From Candidatus Nomurabacteria bacterium CG_4_9_14_0_2_um_filter_32_10 (GTDB lineage Bacteria > Patescibacteriota > Minisyncoccia > Phycocordibacterales > UBA9973), in the NCBI GenBank assembly GCA_002788475.1, contig PFRK01000027.1:1-10347 (forward strand): a DNA stretch of 10,347 nt, given 5' to 3'. The notes under the pieces were generated by a model. It searched no databases, had not been told where the DNA came from, and saw only the letters and a program-made list of their open reading frames with translations. This document shows positions 1 to 5,221 of this stretch, in pieces. How positions within the stretch are numbered: the stretch's first letter is position 1; each line of letters starts with the position of its first letter. The translations under genes were made by a program, and so were the position numbers.

Positions 1-61
1 CCACGTCCTTCATCGCCTCTTAAAGTCAAGGCATCCACCATACGCCCTTAAATTTCCTGTT
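1..61 (-). rRNA. rrl: 23S ribosomal RNA, 5' end only (partial)
   Basis: On the minus strand the sequence matches the conserved 5' end of bacterial 23S rRNA: TAAGGGCGTATGGTGGATGCC (here 50 to 30) followed by the GAGGCGATGAAGGACGTGG block running to base 1. The rest of the gene lies beyond the left edge. The mature 5' end is placed at about 61 by analogy with E. coli, where 11 nt precede the UAAGCG block. That end is approximate. A 7-bp hairpin (AAATTTC 70-64 with GAAATTT 56-50, minus-strand reading) overlaps the predicted end and may guide processing. The 16S gene is not upstream: the next 10 kb hold protein genes, so the two rRNAs are unlinked at least in the usual 16S-23S order. Confidence 0.95.
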
Positions 62-164
62 AAGAAATTTACAAACCACATTTACTCCGACGTTATGTCG
101 GAGAAAGTAAAAAATAACATTTTCTTTCACGACCGCTCGCTACTAAAAAATTTTCTTTACTTGT

Positions 165-226
165 CCTGTTTCCCCTACAAAAAGACCCTACGCATACAGG
201 CTGCATGCTATAAGACAGGGAACAGG
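165..226 (-). other. Long stem-loop in the 23S leader
   Basis: On the minus strand CCTGTTCCC (226-218) pairs with GGGAAACAGG (174-165), with one bulged A, giving about nine pairs. Inside it GCATGC (208-203) pairs with GTATGC (197-192) around a 5-nt loop, including one G-U pair. The nested pairing suggests a folded RNA element. I do not recognise it as a named family. It could be part of rRNA precursor folding or an independent small RNA. Confidence 0.45.
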
Positions 227-261
227 ATTTTAGTTGTCAAGATTCAAGCTATACTTACCAA

Positions 262-287
262 ACAAAAAACCGCCTTTCGAGCGGTCA
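262..287 (-). terminator. Intrinsic terminator or attenuator upstream of 23S rRNA
   Basis: Minus-strand reading: ACCGC (285-281) pairs with GCGGT (273-269) around a short loop that may close further with a U-G pair, followed by a run of six T (269-264). The plus strand has no T run after the stem, so it acts leftward only. It lies between the strong promoter at 359-386 and the 23S gene. It would therefore either end a short transcript of about 85-90 nt, or need to be read through or antiterminated for rRNA synthesis. Confidence 0.65.
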
Positions 288-358
288 ACAGACAAAAGAA
301 AGCCTGCTTAAAACCGCCTTTTAAACTTGTTTCTTAATGTAATCATACTGATAAATAG

Positions 359-386
359 AGTATATCAAAACGAAAAAAGATGTCAA
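359..386 (-). promoter_or_regulatory. Strong sigma70-type promoter, probably for 23S rRNA
   Basis: On the minus strand there is a perfect -35 TTGACA (386-381), a 16-bp spacer, and -10 TATACT (364-359). The predicted start is near 351-353, about 290 nt upstream of the 23S 5' end. The -35 is embedded in one arm of a 12-bp inverted repeat (373-423). No gene other than 23S rRNA follows in this direction. Confidence 0.75.
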
Positions 387-423
387 CCATATTACCTGTG
401 GGCAATTTGTGGACATCTTTTTT
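373..423. terminator. 12-bp perfect inverted repeat, A6/T6-flanked; bidirectional terminator or operator
   Basis: AAAAAAGATGTC (373-384) and GACATCTTTTTT (412-423) are perfect complements separated by 27 bp. In transcripts from either side the stem ends in a U run, so it can work as a terminator; for the minus strand it would end mscS transcripts. The loop is long for an intrinsic terminator. The arm at 373-384 overlaps the -35 of the rRNA promoter, so the element could also be a protein-binding site. Confidence 0.5.
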
Positions 424-436
424 CTATTTCTAAAAA

Positions 437-456
437 TTATAAGTTAACACTTATAA
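437..456 (-). terminator. AT-rich hairpin after the mscS-like gene
   Basis: TTATAAG (437-443) and CTTATAA (450-456) form a perfect 7-bp inverted repeat with a 6-nt loop. On the minus strand it is followed by a short T-rich stretch (TTTTTAG). It lies 34 bp past the stop codon of the membrane protein gene. It is AT-only apart from one pair, so it would be a weak terminator. Confidence 0.35.
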
Positions 457-459
457 GCC

Positions 460-475
460 TGTCCGCCTCTGGCGG
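460..475. repeat. Interspersed GC-rich palindromic 16-mer, copy 1
   Basis: The 16-mer TGTCCGCCTCTGGCGG, containing the stem CCGCC/GGCGG with a 3-nt loop, occurs here and again exactly at 6215-6230. Related GC-rich words occur at 6157-6168 and 5166-5176. In this AT-rich sequence such islands suggest a small dispersed palindromic repeat family. Confidence 0.7.
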
Positions 476-489
476 GCTATTTCATGTTA

Positions 490-1182
490 TTACCTTTGGG
501 ATATTTCTTCACCAATTTTTGAAATTAATCTTCCTGCAGCCTCTTTACCACCTAAACCAAAAGCAAGAGCACCACCGAGAGCAAGCATTCCGACTAATCC
601 AGTAAACAAAACACTCATATAACCTTCAGCTACACCGAGTTGACCTAATGCAATAATAAAAGCAAAAATCCAAATAGTGTACTTAACAAGGGAACCGAGC
701 ATATTTGTTGATTTAAGATTCATTGCGCGGGATCCTGCCATAACAGTTTTGGAAAGAAAATCAGCAACAATCGTAGCAATTATTAATATAAAGACAGCAA
801 CTACAACTCTAGGCAAAAATCCTATAACATCATCTTTCAAAAAAGATGCAATATAATCCAAGCCAACTAAATTAAGAGAAGGAAGAAGAAAGATAATAAT
901 TATAAACCACTTCATTACCTGTCCAATAAAATACCCAGAATTAAGATGCATTCCTGCTCTTCTGAAAAAATCATCCATCCCGATGGAATGGAAAAGATTA
1001 TCTATTTTTAAAGCACTGAAAACTTGTTCAAATGCTTTAGCTATAAGAGAACCCAAAATCCAACCAACAACAAAAAAAATGATAGCTAAAATAAGTTTTG
1101 GAGCAAATTGAATAAAGCCCAACCACAAACTTTGTAGTGAAACATTAAACACATCACCCCATGTCATCCAAATATTATTCAT
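490..1182 (-). CDS. MscS/CmpX-like small membrane protein (conserved TM helix family)
   Basis: A 230-residue integral membrane protein. About five hydrophobic segments are visible (near residues 26-50, 88-108, 117-143, 160-182 and 187-208). The C-terminus carries a Gly/Ala-rich helix followed by the motif GLGGKEAAGRLISKIGEE. That helix-plus-motif arrangement is typical of the 'conserved TM helix' (PF05552) proteins related to MscS-type mechanosensitive channels and CmpX. The soluble beta domain of true MscS is absent, so channel activity is not certain. A role in membrane tension or osmotic stress is inferred from family membership. The ATG at 1182 has no Shine-Dalgarno motif before it. A promoter at 1275-1303 gives a 5' UTR of about 85 nt with a strong hairpin. 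The gene follows the winged-helix gene on the same strand after a 153-bp gap. Confidence 0.8.
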   Translation of the reverse strand: MNNIWMTWGDVFNVSLQSLWLGFIQFAPKLILAIIFFVVGWILGSLIAKAFEQVFSALKIDNLFHSIGMDDFFRRAGMHLNSGYFIGQVMKWFIIIIFLLPSLNLVGLDYIASFLKDDVIGFLPRVVVAVFILIIATIVADFLSKTVMAGSRAMNLKSTNMLGSLVKYTIWIFAFIIALGQLGVAEGYMSVLFTGLVGMLALGGALAFGLGGKEAAGRLISKIGEEISQR

Positions 1183-1224
1183 AAATTTTTAATTTTAATT
1201 TTAATTAATAATCTTTTTGTGTTT

Positions 1225-1248
1225 CCCCATCGCTCACAAGCAATAGGG
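1225..1248 (-). other. 10-bp hairpin in the 5' UTR of the mscS-like gene
   Basis: On the minus strand CCCTATTGCT (1248-1239) pairs with AGCGATGGGG (1234-1225) over 10 positions (two G-U pairs) around the loop TGTG. No T run follows, so it is not an intrinsic terminator. It sits about 43 nt before the start codon and could affect mRNA stability or translation. Confidence 0.5.
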
Positions 1249-1274
1249 TTCGACCTTATAAAAGTTATAAATTT

Positions 1275-1303
1275 ATTATATCAATTTCTAGACCTTTTTT
1301 AAA
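1275..1303 (-). promoter_or_regulatory. Promoter of the mscS-like gene
   Basis: On the minus strand there is a perfect -10 TATAAT (1280-1275), a 17-bp spacer and a -35 TTTAAA (1303-1298; four of six consensus bases). The predicted start is near 1268, giving a leader of about 85 nt. Its presence in the gap argues that the gene is at least partly independent of the upstream purine operon. Confidence 0.6.
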
Positions 1304-1308
1304 GCTTA

Positions 1309-1317
1309 TGTGGATAA
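1309..1317 (+). other. Single perfect DnaA-box sequence
   Basis: TGTGGATAA, the complement of the consensus TTATCCACA, lies in the gap between the winged-helix gene and the mscS-like gene, just upstream of the latter's -35. It is a single site with no cluster, so it does not indicate an origin. It may be chance or a DnaA regulatory site. Confidence 0.3.
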
Positions 1318-1335
1318 CTCTAAATAGACTATAGC

Positions 1336-1914
1336 CTATCGAGCGACCTTTGCAAGGTTTAGCTCTTTTGCTTGAAAAACAACCTCGTGAGGAAAATCCA
1401 AAATATCTCGAATGAGTTTATCATACATATCTAATCTATAAATAAATTCTTTAGTCTCAAAAACAGCATATACAAGCTCTGTACCTATTTCAGCCTCAAG
1501 TTTATGTATTTCTTCTTCAATTTTTCCTTTTTTAATTTTATCTCCAACAATCAAAAGATCCACTTTCGTATCTTTATTTTTAATAAAAATACCAGAAACT
1601 AAAAGAAGTTTTATCTTACCAACTTTTTTAAAATTATCAGCTATAGTTTTTTTATTTAAAGTATCAGCACCTACTAAAAGCTTATCAAATTCTTTTGCAT
1701 ATTTAAAAAATGGATTAAAATACCAAAGTGCTATATGTTTTTTTATAAAACCAACAGACTCCAAAAGCCTCATTTCTTTACCAGCAATAACAGGATTCAC
1801 ACGGCTTCTTTTAACAACATCTTTTTTATTAAATCCATTCTTAGAATTCAACAAAAAAAGACGCATTATCTTAACCCTTGCGGGATTACCAAGTATTTTT
1901 CCTAGAATTTCCAT
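1336..1914 (-). CDS. Winged-helix DNA-binding protein with a degenerate nucleotidyltransferase-like domain
   Basis: A 192-residue protein from the ATG at 1914. Residues 1-65 read as a winged helix-turn-helix (MEILGKILGNPARVKIMRLF, then helices and a wing-like IKKHIALWYF). Residues ~95-175 resemble a minimal nucleotidyltransferase fold around KVDLLIVGD, but the usual Gly-Ser plus paired-Asp active site is incomplete (SGIFIKNKDTKVDLL), so catalysis is unlikely. I do not recognise a specific function; such fusions occur in CPR genomes as predicted regulators. An in-frame TTG at 1950, directly after the purB stop, would add 12 residues. The ATG is preferred because the fold starts there and a -10-like TATTAT lies 8 nt upstream. 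The stop TAG (1336-1338) is followed by another TAG exactly 7 nt later. It lies downstream of purB and could be co-transcribed. Confidence 0.7.
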   Translation of the reverse strand: MEILGKILGNPARVKIMRLFLLNSKNGFNKKDVVKRSRVNPVIAGKEMRLLESVGFIKKHIALWYFNPFFKYAKEFDKLLVGADTLNKKTIADNFKKVGKIKLLLVSGIFIKNKDTKVDLLIVGDKIKKGKIEEEIHKLEAEIGTELVYAVFETKEFIYRLDMYDKLIRDILDFPHEVVFQAKELNLAKVAR

Positions 1915-1922
1915 ATCAATAC

Positions 1923-1950
1923 ATAATAACGCTTTTAAAACAAAAAACAA
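1923..1950 (-). promoter_or_regulatory. Possible promoter for a leaderless winged-helix gene
   Basis: On the minus strand -35 TTGTTT (1950-1945), a 16-bp spacer and -10 TATTAT (1928-1923; five of six consensus bases) lie just before the ATG at 1914. Only 8 nt separate the -10 from the ATG, so transcription would begin at or next to the start codon. The -35 is weak and the region is AT-rich, so this could be chance. Confidence 0.35.
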
Positions 1951-1951
1951 G

Positions 1952-3325
1952 CTAAAAATTACGATTCCCGATATAGTTATGAGGGGTAATTTTTTTAAGT
2001 TTTTCTACAGTTTTTTTAGGTAAATTATGTTTTTTAGCAACCTCGTCAATAAAAGAATACATAGCATCTTTATCTACCATCTTCCCACGAGTAAATTCTT
2101 TCAACAATTCATATCCATCTTTAACTCCAACACTACGCAAAATGACTTGATAAGCTTCTGAAACAACTTCCCAATGTTTTTCAAGCTCTGTTTTTACAGC
2201 ATTCTGGTCAACTTTAATACGTCCTAATCCTTTTAAAACATAAACCAAAGCAATCTTCGTATGTGCAAAAACCAATCCAAAATTGCGTTCCACTGTCGAG
2301 TCAGAAAGATCTCTCTGCATACGAGAAATAGTAAGTTTCCTACCAAAAAATTCACAGAGAGAGTTCGCCAAATCCAGATTGCCTTCGGCATTTTCAAAGT
2401 TAATAGGATTTATTTTCTGTGGCATAGCGGATGAACCTATCTCCCCCACCTTCGGAATCTGCGCTATTATCCCACGAGAAATATACATCCAAATATCACG
2501 AGAAAAGTCTATCAACACAATGTCTAATCCACGTATAATATCAAAAAGTTCACGATAAGTATCGTGTGATTCTATCTGAGTGGTAAAAGGATTGTTGGTA
2601 AATTGGATACCACCTTTTTCATTCAAACTAAAAATAAAATCACTAGAAAACTTACGCCAATTTATCTTCAAATAAGCAGAATGGAGAGCATTGTCTCCTC
2701 CTGTAGCACCATTTAATTTTACTTTCAATTTAAAGCTATCAAGTGCTTTGATGCCATAGCGTAATCTCTCTCCAAAAACATTCATCTCCCAACCGAATGT
2801 CGTTGGACTTGCTGGCTGACCATGAGTAAGCGCAAGCATCGATGTTTTTTTATTTTCTTTTGCTAATTTTGATATTTCTTTCTCAACTTCTTTATATTTA
2901 ATATTTATTATTTTCACTCCATCTCGCAACATTAATGCATAAGCCAGATTGTTTATATCTTCAGAGGTTCTACCCAGATGCACATATTCCATACAATCAG
3001 AAAGACTAAAATTTTTCATTTTTTCTTTAATAAAATATTCTACAGCTTTCACGTCGTGATTTGTAGTTTTTTCTATTTCTTTTATCTGAGTGAAATCTGT
3101 AATGGAGAATTTTTTAATCAAAGATTCTAAATATTGAACTTCCTTTTTTGTAATTTTTCTTGGCATTACACCAATTTTAGAAAATGCCAAAAAATATTTT
3201 ATTTCTATAATAAAACGATATTTCATAAGTCCATACTCACTAAAAATAGGACCTAAGTCTTTTACAATTTCTTTATATCTTCCATCTATTGGTGAAATAG
3301 CATATATTGTATTGTCTTTTTTCAT
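1952..3325 (-). CDS. purB: Adenylosuccinate lyase
   Basis: A 457-residue cytosolic enzyme of the fumarase/aspartase superfamily. It cleaves SAICAR to AICAR plus fumarate, and adenylosuccinate to AMP plus fumarate. Length and sequence follow the E. coli type (456 residues): N-terminal SPIDGRYKE, then TTNHDVKAVEYFIKEKM (87-103), VHLGRTSEDINN (115-126), THGQPASPTT (167-176) and the superfamily signature GSSAMPQKINP (297-307). By homology His168 is the general acid and Ser299 in the mobile loop the catalytic base. The signature reads MPQK where E. coli has MPHK, a mild substitution. The ATG at 3325 starts the conserved N-terminus but has no Shine-Dalgarno motif. It follows purH by 59 bp, which hold a 7-nt-periodic TAG array. 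The stop TAG is next to the downstream winged-helix gene. Confidence 0.96.
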   Translation of the reverse strand: MKKDNTIYAISPIDGRYKEIVKDLGPIFSEYGLMKYRFIIEIKYFLAFSKIGVMPRKITKKEVQYLESLIKKFSITDFTQIKEIEKTTNHDVKAVEYFIKEKMKNFSLSDCMEYVHLGRTSEDINNLAYALMLRDGVKIINIKYKEVEKEISKLAKENKKTSMLALTHGQPASPTTFGWEMNVFGERLRYGIKALDSFKLKVKLNGATGGDNALHSAYLKINWRKFSSDFIFSLNEKGGIQFTNNPFTTQIESHDTYRELFDIIRGLDIVLIDFSRDIWMYISRGIIAQIPKVGEIGSSAMPQKINPINFENAEGNLDLANSLCEFFGRKLTISRMQRDLSDSTVERNFGLVFAHTKIALVYVLKGLGRIKVDQNAVKTELEKHWEVVSEAYQVILRSVGVKDGYELLKEFTRGKMVDKDAMYSFIDEVAKKHNLPKKTVEKLKKITPHNYIGNRNF

Positions 3326-3343
3326 ACTTTTTGTTTTTTTGTA

Positions 3344-3380
3344 TTAATTTCTAAAAGCTAATTTCTATAAGCTATAACTA
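3344..3380 (-). repeat. Heptanucleotide TAG array in the purH-purB gap
   Basis: Reading the minus strand, TAG or TAA triplets begin at 3380, 3374, 3367, 3360, 3353 and 3346: one 6-nt step, then four 7-nt steps. The units TAGCTTA, TAGAAAT, TAGCTTT, TAGAAAT and TAATACA form a 14-nt super-repeat (TAGCTTA+TAGAAAT, then TAGCTTT+TAGAAAT). Since 7 is not a multiple of 3, the array puts stop codons in all three frames between the purH stop and the purB start. Confidence 0.7.
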
Positions 3381-3384
3381 CCCT

Positions 3385-5028
3385 TTAATGCCAAGCAAAA
3401 CCTCTAGCGACTTTATCCGGAAACATTATTAATGTCGCACCTTCCACTTTACAAGATTCTATCACATCTTTATCATTCACAGATCCCGAAGTAGTAAAAA
3501 TAATTTTAATACCTCTTTCTATCAAAACTTTCGGACCATCAGGGAATGGAAAGAAACTATCACTATATGCGATAGCACCAACTAAATCTGCTTTAATATT
3601 TTTTTCTTCCAACACGCTTGCAGCATCGTCAGCTCTACTTATTGCTAGTTTTGCAGCACCAACTCTGTCTTGCTGTCCTACCCCATTACCTATCAATTTA
3701 CCATTTTTTACTATTGTTATCGTATTACTATTACTCGTACATCCTATAGCCCAAGCTAAAATCAAATCTACAATAATCTGATCTTGTTTTATTATATTTT
3801 GATCTCCTTCTACTGTCGCTTCTTTTATATTCGGAACAAAAGTATAATTTGGTTGTTTAAGAAAACCTCCTCTCAGATATCTAAAACGAAAAGATTTATC
3901 CAAACTATTTGAACTTAAATTCTTTAAAGCTTCGTTAGCTAAAAATCTACATTTATCACCTTTTCTTTTTAATTTTTCTATTGCATTTTCTTCAAATTCT
4001 GGAGCAAAAATACCATCCAAAAGACGTCGTTTCCCCTCTGGCATTTTAAAAGTCAAAAGTGTATCCGCTTCTTTTTCACCTATTTTAAAATTAGTCATAA
4101 TTAGACCTCCAAATATAGCCCGCAAATCTCCAGAAAGCATTTTCTCCAAAACCTCAGAAGAATCCTCCCCTATAGCGGCTCCACAAGGATTTCCATGTTT
4201 TACACCAACAGCAATAAAAGGTACTTTTTTAGTATTCAAATCAAAACCACCAGCAATATGAGTAATAGTCTGGAGCAATCTATCTAAATCAGCCATATTG
4301 TTATAACTCATAGGCTCACCTGCAACTCTCTTGAAATTTTTATTAGCCATAGCGAGTGTATCAGTTGTGTATGTTTTAAATAACATTGCTGGAGTCTGCC
4401 AAGCATTTTCCCCATATTTACAAATAGATGTTGCTTCCCCTATTAAACCACTATATTTCCCATCACTTAAATATTCAGCTGAAGCCATACAATATTTTGA
4501 AACTATATATTCAGCTTTTGCGGCAAGAGCTCTTTTAAAAATTTTTGCATCTATTTCATCATCCTGAAGCCACTTCAAAACTTTTTCTCTATCATTTTTA
4601 TCACAAACAACGATACGCTCACCTTTCGCAGCTGCGCGCAACATCGTCGGCCCACCTATATCGGTCTTTTCTAATACTTTTTCATATGTTGTATCTTTTT
4701 TTTCTATTTCTTCAATCAAAGGATACATATCACAACATACTAAAGATATAAAAGGTAAATTTAATTTTTCTAATTCTTTTTTATCTTCTTCATTATCATA
4801 TCGTGCCAAAAGCATTGCATAAAATTCTCTAGAGAGAGAAACAACTCTATGCCCCAATATCGGCTCACCCACAAAACTAGAAAGGTCTGTGCATGACACA
4901 CCATTATCTTTTAGATATTTAGCCGTACCTGAAGAAGACATTATTTCCCAACCCAAATCCACCAATCCTTTGGCAAATTTTTCAACACCTTCTTTATTGA
5001 AAACGGAAATAAAAGCTACTTTTTTCAC
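3385..5028 (-). CDS. purH: Bifunctional AICAR formyltransferase / IMP cyclohydrolase
   Basis: A 547-residue enzyme (E. coli 529) for the last two steps to IMP: formylation of AICAR by 10-formyl-THF, then ring closure. The N-terminal MGS-like cyclohydrolase half (1 to ~190) keeps SSGTAKYLKDNG, the DMYP tyrosine (102), TDIGGPTMLRAAAK (122-135, with Asp123 and Lys135). The usual GRVKTLHP motif is instead HRVVSLSR (60-67), so the conserved Lys-Thr is Val63-Ser64. The formyltransferase half keeps KHGNPCG (277-283, catalytic Lys-His), YGEN (205-208), GQQDRVGAAK and DSFFPFPDGP. The usual His of YGENxHQ is Trp210. The start is a GTG at 5028 at the conserved N-terminus, with no Shine-Dalgarno motif and a promoter -10 only 6 nt away. 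First gene of the purH-purB pair. Identity is secure; activity of the cyclohydrolase half is the open point. Confidence 0.95.
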   Translation of the reverse strand: MKKVAFISVFNKEGVEKFAKGLVDLGWEIMSSSGTAKYLKDNGVSCTDLSSFVGEPILGHRVVSLSREFYAMLLARYDNEEDKKELEKLNLPFISLVCCDMYPLIEEIEKKDTTYEKVLEKTDIGGPTMLRAAAKGERIVVCDKNDREKVLKWLQDDEIDAKIFKRALAAKAEYIVSKYCMASAEYLSDGKYSGLIGEATSICKYGENAWQTPAMLFKTYTTDTLAMANKNFKRVAGEPMSYNNMADLDRLLQTITHIAGGFDLNTKKVPFIAVGVKHGNPCGAAIGEDSSEVLEKMLSGDLRAIFGGLIMTNFKIGEKEADTLLTFKMPEGKRRLLDGIFAPEFEENAIEKLKRKGDKCRFLANEALKNLSSNSLDKSFRFRYLRGGFLKQPNYTFVPNIKEATVEGDQNIIKQDQIIVDLILAWAIGCTSNSNTITIVKNGKLIGNGVGQQDRVGAAKLAISRADDAASVLEEKNIKADLVGAIAYSDSFFPFPDGPKVLIERGIKIIFTTSGSVNDKDVIESCKVEGATLIMFPDKVARGFAWH

Positions 5029-5034
5029 AATCTT

Positions 5035-5056
5035 ACTATATCACTTTTCTAGAAAA
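5035..5056 (-). promoter_or_regulatory. Extended -10 promoter of purH with adjacent palindrome
   Basis: On the minus strand TG-A-TATAGT (5043-5035) is an extended -10. Its last base is 6 nt from the GTG start, so the transcript should begin at or within a nucleotide or two of the start codon. Directly upstream is a perfect 12-bp palindrome TTTTCTAGAAAA (5045-5056) in the -15 to -30 region, a possible operator. No good -35 is visible, as is usual for extended -10 promoters. The same TGATATAGT word forms the rplJ promoter. Confidence 0.6.
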
Positions 5057-5060
5057 TCAG

Positions 5061-5100
5061 AAAACACAGGGGAACCCTAAAAAACACAGGGGAACCCTGT
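5061..5100. repeat. Tandem 20-bp duplication of terminator half
   Basis: AAAACACAGGGGAACCCT occurs at 5061-5078 and again at 5081-5098, with a period of exactly 20 bp. Only the second copy continues into the full palindrome of the terminator at 5079-5107. The first is an orphan half, suggesting slippage or unequal exchange around the hairpin. Confidence 0.8.
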
Positions 5101-5107
5101 GTTTTTT
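5079..5107. terminator. Bidirectional intrinsic terminator after rplL
   Basis: CACAGGG (5085-5091) and CCCTGTG (5095-5101) pair around GAA, flanked by A6 (5079-5084) and T6 (5102-5107). The stem is perfectly symmetric and ends in a T run on both strands. It lies 97 bp past the rplL stop and should end the rplJ-rplL transcript before the purH promoter. Confidence 0.85.
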
Positions 5108-5136
5108 ATTATTTCAGTTCAATTTTGGCCACACAT

Positions 5137-5221
5137 AAATTCCTACTGGAATTTTACGCATCCCCCGCCTTGGCGCCGTCGCGCCTCCGGCCGAAAAATC
5201 GAGTTATTTAAGCTCGATTTT
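5137..5221 (-). other. Three hairpins at the 3' end of rplL
   Basis: AAATTCC/GGAATTT (5137-5154, 4-nt loop), GGCGC/GCGCC (5172-5185, 4-nt loop, in a GC-rich island) and AAAATCGAG/CTCGATTTT (5195-5221, 9-nt loop) lie around and after the rplL stop. The last overlaps the stop codon and on the minus strand runs into ATTTTT, so it may be a weak terminator or a 3'-end stabiliser. The strong terminator is further downstream at 5079-5107. Confidence 0.5.

Larger units (their letters stand above)
62..351 (-). other. Structured 5' leader of the 23S rRNA precursor
   Basis: This non-coding stretch lies between the predicted transcription start (about 351) and the 23S rRNA. Visible structures, reading the minus strand, are: a copy of AAAAGGCGGTTTT at 322-310; an intrinsic terminator at 287-262; a two-part fold at 226-165; a perfect 7-bp hairpin CTCCGAC/GTCGGAG at 104-86; and the 7-bp hairpin at 70-50 next to the mature 5' end. 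GACCGCTCG (minus 286-278) and CGAGCGGTC (minus 139-131) are perfectly complementary over 9 bp and could enclose the middle of the leader. I see no tRNA gene, no convincing boxA and no supported ORF here. The leader reading is inferred from promoter position and orientation. Confidence 0.6.

Noticed and set aside
213..240. Perfect TTGACA (minus strand 240-235) as a second promoter near the 23S gene
   Set aside because: At 16-18 bp spacing there is no -10; the closest TATAGC is 22 bp away. It also borders the folded element at 165-226.
95..605. Two plus-strand frames (95-337 and 327-605) as possible small genes
   Set aside because: They lie antisense to the 23S leader, its promoter and the mscS-like gene, translate hairpins and repeats, and resemble no protein family.
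1240..1260. T-loop-like GGGTTCGACC on the plus strand as part of a tRNA
   Set aside because: No acceptor, D or anticodon stems can be found around it, and the segment belongs to the mscS-like 5' UTR hairpin.
1309..1317. Replication origin based on a perfect DnaA box
   Set aside because: There is only one box, no cluster or unwinding element, and no dnaA or dnaN nearby.
1915..1950. TTG at 1950 as the start of the winged-helix gene
   Set aside because: It would add 12 hydrophobic residues unlike the family N-terminus; the ATG at 1914 begins the winged helix and has a -10-like element nearby.
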